DNA of 33,708 nt, taken from the NCBI GenBank assembly GCA_003599475.1, contig QZKK01000179.1:1-33708 (forward strand). Direction: 5' to 3'. Position 1 is the stretch's first letter, and each line of letters begins with the position of its first letter. Source of the DNA: Desulfobacteraceae bacterium. GTDB lineage: Bacteria; Desulfobacterota; Desulfobacteria; Desulfobacterales; SURF-15. Positions 31,685 to 33,708 of the stretch are shown one piece after another. The notes beneath the pieces are model-generated. The model made no database searches. It was not told the DNA's origin and was given only the letters and a program-made list of their open reading frames with translations. A program made the translations under genes and the position numbers.

Positions 31685-32188
31685 CTACTCGATGGTCTTG
31701 AATTTTTCTTTCGGCGCTCCGCAGACCGGGCATTTGTCTGAAACCTGCTTTTCCGTGACGTAGCCGCAGACCTGGCAGATGTAGTAGGCCTTGACCACAT
31801 CCCGAAGGATGTTGTAGATGGCCCGCTCGTATAGTCTCGCATGAAAGCTTTCCGCATCCCGGGCATGGCTGAAAGTGATCGCGGCTGACTTCTCGCCTTC
31901 GTCCTCAGCGTCCTTTAGAAAGTTCGGGTAATCGATTTCACTGATGGATTTTTCCCGTTGAAAGGAGGCTTTCAGATTGGCATCCGTATCTTTGACCAGG
32001 ATGTCTTTGATCAGCTTCAGGTGCCGCATGGCATGCACCTTCTCGGCATCGGCAATGGCGCGGAACAGCAGCGCGATCTGCGGGACCGCCTCTTCTTCCG
32101 CCTTTTCCGCATAGGCAAGCAGCCTGAAGTAGGCCTTTGCCTCGCCGATAAACGCCTTGTAGATATTTTCTTTCGTTATTTCCTTCAT
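31685..32188 (-). CDS. Rubrerythrin
   Basis: This 167-residue protein has the two-helix-pair diiron domain with the E-x-x-H motifs EAKAYFRLLAYAEKAEEE, ADAEKVHAMRH and ARDAESFHARLYERA. A C-terminal rubredoxin-like knuckle, CQVCGYVTEKQVSDKCPVCGAP, carries four Cys. Rubrerythrin reduces hydrogen peroxide in anaerobes, taking electrons from rubredoxin. GGAGG seven bases before the ATG supports the start. It lies 15 bases behind the radical SAM gene, probably in one operon. Confidence 0.95.
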   Translation of the reverse strand: MKEITKENIYKAFIGEAKAYFRLLAYAEKAEEEAVPQIALLFRAIADAEKVHAMRHLKLIKDILVKDTDANLKASFQREKSISEIDYPNFLKDAEDEGEKSAAITFSHARDAESFHARLYERAIYNILRDVVKAYYICQVCGYVTEKQVSDKCPVCGAPKEKFKTIE

Positions 32189-32203
32189 GGCACCGCCTCC
32201 GTA

Positions 32204-32956
32204 TCAGAATAGAAGCTCAAAGCGCATCCCCCGTTTTTGTAGCTCCGCAGCGAGCCTTTCCCTGGCTTCATCGAAGAAGGCGTCGGCCGCTTCCTTCTCA
32301 TAGCCCAGTTTCCGATACATCCCGCTGATTGTGTCCATATAGTTCATCCGGTCGACGAGTATCCGGTCGGCGATCCCATGAAGCTTCGGAATCAGCATCT
32401 CCGGTTTTCCGGGCAAAATCGGTCCGATAAAGACAAACGTGCGCACCCCCGCATCGTGAATCTTTCTCAAAGCCGAAAGCCTGTCTTTGATCGGGGATGC
32501 CCCGGGCTCAAACCTTCTGGCGACGGTTTCGTCATCGGTTGCAATCGTGAACCCGGCTTCAATTTCCTTGAATTCTTTAAGCAGGTCCAGGTCCCTCAAG
32601 ATCAGGGTGGATTTCGTCTGTACGGAAACAGGAAAGGGGTGCTCGGCCAATACGGTCAGGCACCGGCGGGTGAGCCGGTATTTCGCCTCGAGCGGCTGAT
32701 AGGGATCACAGACCGAGGATATCCAGACGGCTCCCCTCTTTGCTTTCTTCATCTGTCGCTTCAAAAGCTCCGGGGCATTGACTTTGACATCCACGAATTT
32801 TCCCCAAGGTTCGGGGTGTCTCGAAAAGCGCTTCATGAACAAGCGTGCATAACAATACCTGCAGGCGATCGCACAGCCGGTGTAAGGGTTGATGCAGAAG
32901 TCAAAGATCTTGGACCGGTTCAGGATGCTCTTTGCTGTAATTTCCCGGATTTTCAT
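32204..32956 (-). CDS. SPL-like radical SAM protein (COG1533 type)
   Basis: This 250-residue radical SAM enzyme has the cluster motif C-x3-C-x2-C in YTGCAIACRYCYA near residues 25-37. The following WISSVCDPYQPLEAKYRLTRRCL and FTIATDDETVARRFEP blocks are typical of proteins labelled DNA repair photolyase or spore photoproduct lyase-like. The true reaction of most members is unknown, and this organism does not look like a spore former. GAGG lies directly before the ATG, which is close; no better start is visible. It is the first gene of a minus-strand set with rubrerythrin and the lyase-like gene, so a link to oxidative stress is possible. Confidence 0.87.
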   Translation of the reverse strand: MKIREITAKSILNRSKIFDFCINPYTGCAIACRYCYARLFMKRFSRHPEPWGKFVDVKVNAPELLKRQMKKAKRGAVWISSVCDPYQPLEAKYRLTRRCLTVLAEHPFPVSVQTKSTLILRDLDLLKEFKEIEAGFTIATDDETVARRFEPGASPIKDRLSALRKIHDAGVRTFVFIGPILPGKPEMLIPKLHGIADRILVDRMNYMDTISGMYRKLGYEKEAADAFFDEARERLAAELQKRGMRFELLF

Positions 32957-33141
32957 CCTCGCATCTTTCAGCGGCCCGCCTTATGGCCCACCCTTATAAA
33001 GCTGTATGAAACTGAATCTCCATCCCGTTAGTATACCGGCTGCCGCAGAAATCGGCAACGGTCGCAGCAAGGATTGCGGTGCCTGCCGGCCTGCGCTAAG
33101 ATGGCATTTAAAATGCCGGAACAAAAGGAGCGACTGCAATC

Positions 33142-33708
33142 ATGCCGGAACCGAAAAATGCCATGGCCGTCTTTAAGCTTCTGGACAAGTCCAACTGCGG
33201 AAAATGCGGAGAGAAGACCTGCCTTGCCTTTGCCGGGGCGGTGTTTACCGGTTCCAGGATCCTTTCGGAATGCCCCAAAATGGCCCCAGCCGACCCTTCC
33301 GATCGGTTCGACGGCGCGCGGGCCCGAGAAGATGTCGAAAGGAGCCGGGAGGCGCACCTGGAACAGCTCAAAAGACAGATCCCCGCAGTCGATCTGAACT
33401 CTGCCGCAGAAAGGACCGGGGGCCGGTCCGAAAACGGCCGCCTGACGATCAAGGTGCTCGGGAAGGATTTCAGCATCACCCCGGCCGGTAGGATTTCCAC
33501 CGAGATTCATGTAAACCCCTGGGTGACTGTCCCTTTTCTCAACTATGTTCTGTTTGGAAAGGGGCTTAATCCGACGGGGGACTGGCGCTCGTTCCGGGAA
33601 CTGACGGATGGCCGGGAACGCTACCCGCTGTTTCGGAAACGCTGCGAGGAGCCGATGAAACAGGTGGCCGATCGCTATACCGACTTTTTCGACGATCCGG
33701 TTCATATG
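33142..33708 (+). CDS. Iron-sulfur / DUF3786 protein, partial (runs off window)
   Basis: The ATG at 33142 opens a frame that stays open to the window end (189 codons seen). Residues 19-44 have C-x2-C-x4-C-x16-C (NCGKCGEKTCLAF, then ECPKM), the 4Fe-4S site of the corrinoid/acetyl-CoA synthase gamma-type Fe-S domain. The rest (RLTIKVLGKDFSI, STEIHVNPWVTVPFLNYVLFGKG, DWRSFRELTDG) is typical of DUF3786, a domain common in anaerobes and found beside corrinoid or CO-metabolism genes. GGAG lies 11 bases upstream. The opposite-strand frame here is a shadow. Confidence 0.85.
   Translation, partial: MPEPKNAMAVFKLLDKSNCGKCGEKTCLAFAGAVFTGSRILSECPKMAPADPSDRFDGARAREDVERSREAHLEQLKRQIPAVDLNSAAERTGGRSENGRLTIKVLGKDFSITPAGRISTEIHVNPWVTVPFLNYVLFGKGLNPTGDWRSFRELTDGRERYPLFRKRCEEPMKQVADRYTDFFDDPVHM

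Noticed and set aside
30928..31701. Long plus-strand frame of 257 codons
   Set aside because: It is antisense to the HMGL-like gene and part of rubrerythrin, both well supported.
33028..33705. Minus-strand frame of 225 codons at the right end
   Set aside because: The opposite strand encodes the Fe-S/DUF3786 protein with the CX2CX4CX16C motif, so this is a shadow.

Overview
The window looks like a chromosomal piece from an anaerobic deltaproteobacterium (Desulfobacterota, probably a Desulfobacterales-type sulfate reducer). The gene content suggests this, not any marker gene: a rubrerythrin, a CX2CX4CX16C iron-sulfur/DUF3786 protein, a selenocysteine-type MsrA, two Cache-type chemoreceptors, a PEP-CTERM/exosortase locus and many degraded toxin/antitoxin and defence genes. 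No rRNA, tRNA, CRISPR array or intact transposase was seen.

Layout. Positions 1-490 hold a palindrome, a doubtful small ORF and a possible structured leader. Positions 490-3245 hold a NupC-type nucleoside transporter and, convergent with it, a MinD/ParA-type ATPase with a degenerate J-domain-like N-terminus. Positions 3478-4284 hold msrA on the minus strand, with an in-frame TGA exactly at the catalytic Cys position and a hairpin just behind it, so it reads as a selenoprotein. Positions 4574-7716 hold a binding protein-chemoreceptor operon behind a good sigma-54 promoter. Positions 7606-8214 are a recombination scar with the tail of a second chemoreceptor gene facing the tail of a second msrA. 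Positions 8215-10512 hold a second complete chemoreceptor.

Positions 10588-16244 are a tight minus-strand operon: TPR protein (split by a one-base frameshift), one PEP-CTERM protein, exosortase, EpsI-type protein, P1B metal ATPase. It looks like a dedicated sorting system with a single local substrate.

Positions 16.5-30.5 kb are an accessory region. Housekeeping-like genes (phosphodiesterase, MFS exporter, 3'-phosphonucleotide phosphatase) alternate with toxin/antitoxin and defence genes: DUF6922/AbiEii, a DUF5615 relic, AbrB/RelE, a NERD protein, a two-gene module (RARYYSFYPW protein plus PLD nuclease) followed by the wreck of a SNF2-type helicase, a truncated ORF6N gene, a restriction-nuclease-like stub and a frameshifted DarG without DarT. 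These genes are punctuated by a composite intergenic repeat (AATCTGCGG box, CTTTGCGTCTTGGCGCC box, heptamer array), and two long direct copies bracket the AbrB/RelE cassette.

Positions 30.6-33.7 kb return to core-type genes: HMG-CoA-lyase-like enzyme, rubrerythrin and an SPL-like radical SAM protein on the minus strand, then a DUF3786 iron-sulfur protein running off the right edge. The best candidates for something undescribed are the three-part RARYYSFYPW/PLD/helicase system, the repeat-bracketed TA cassette and the exported-looking Sec-MsrA.
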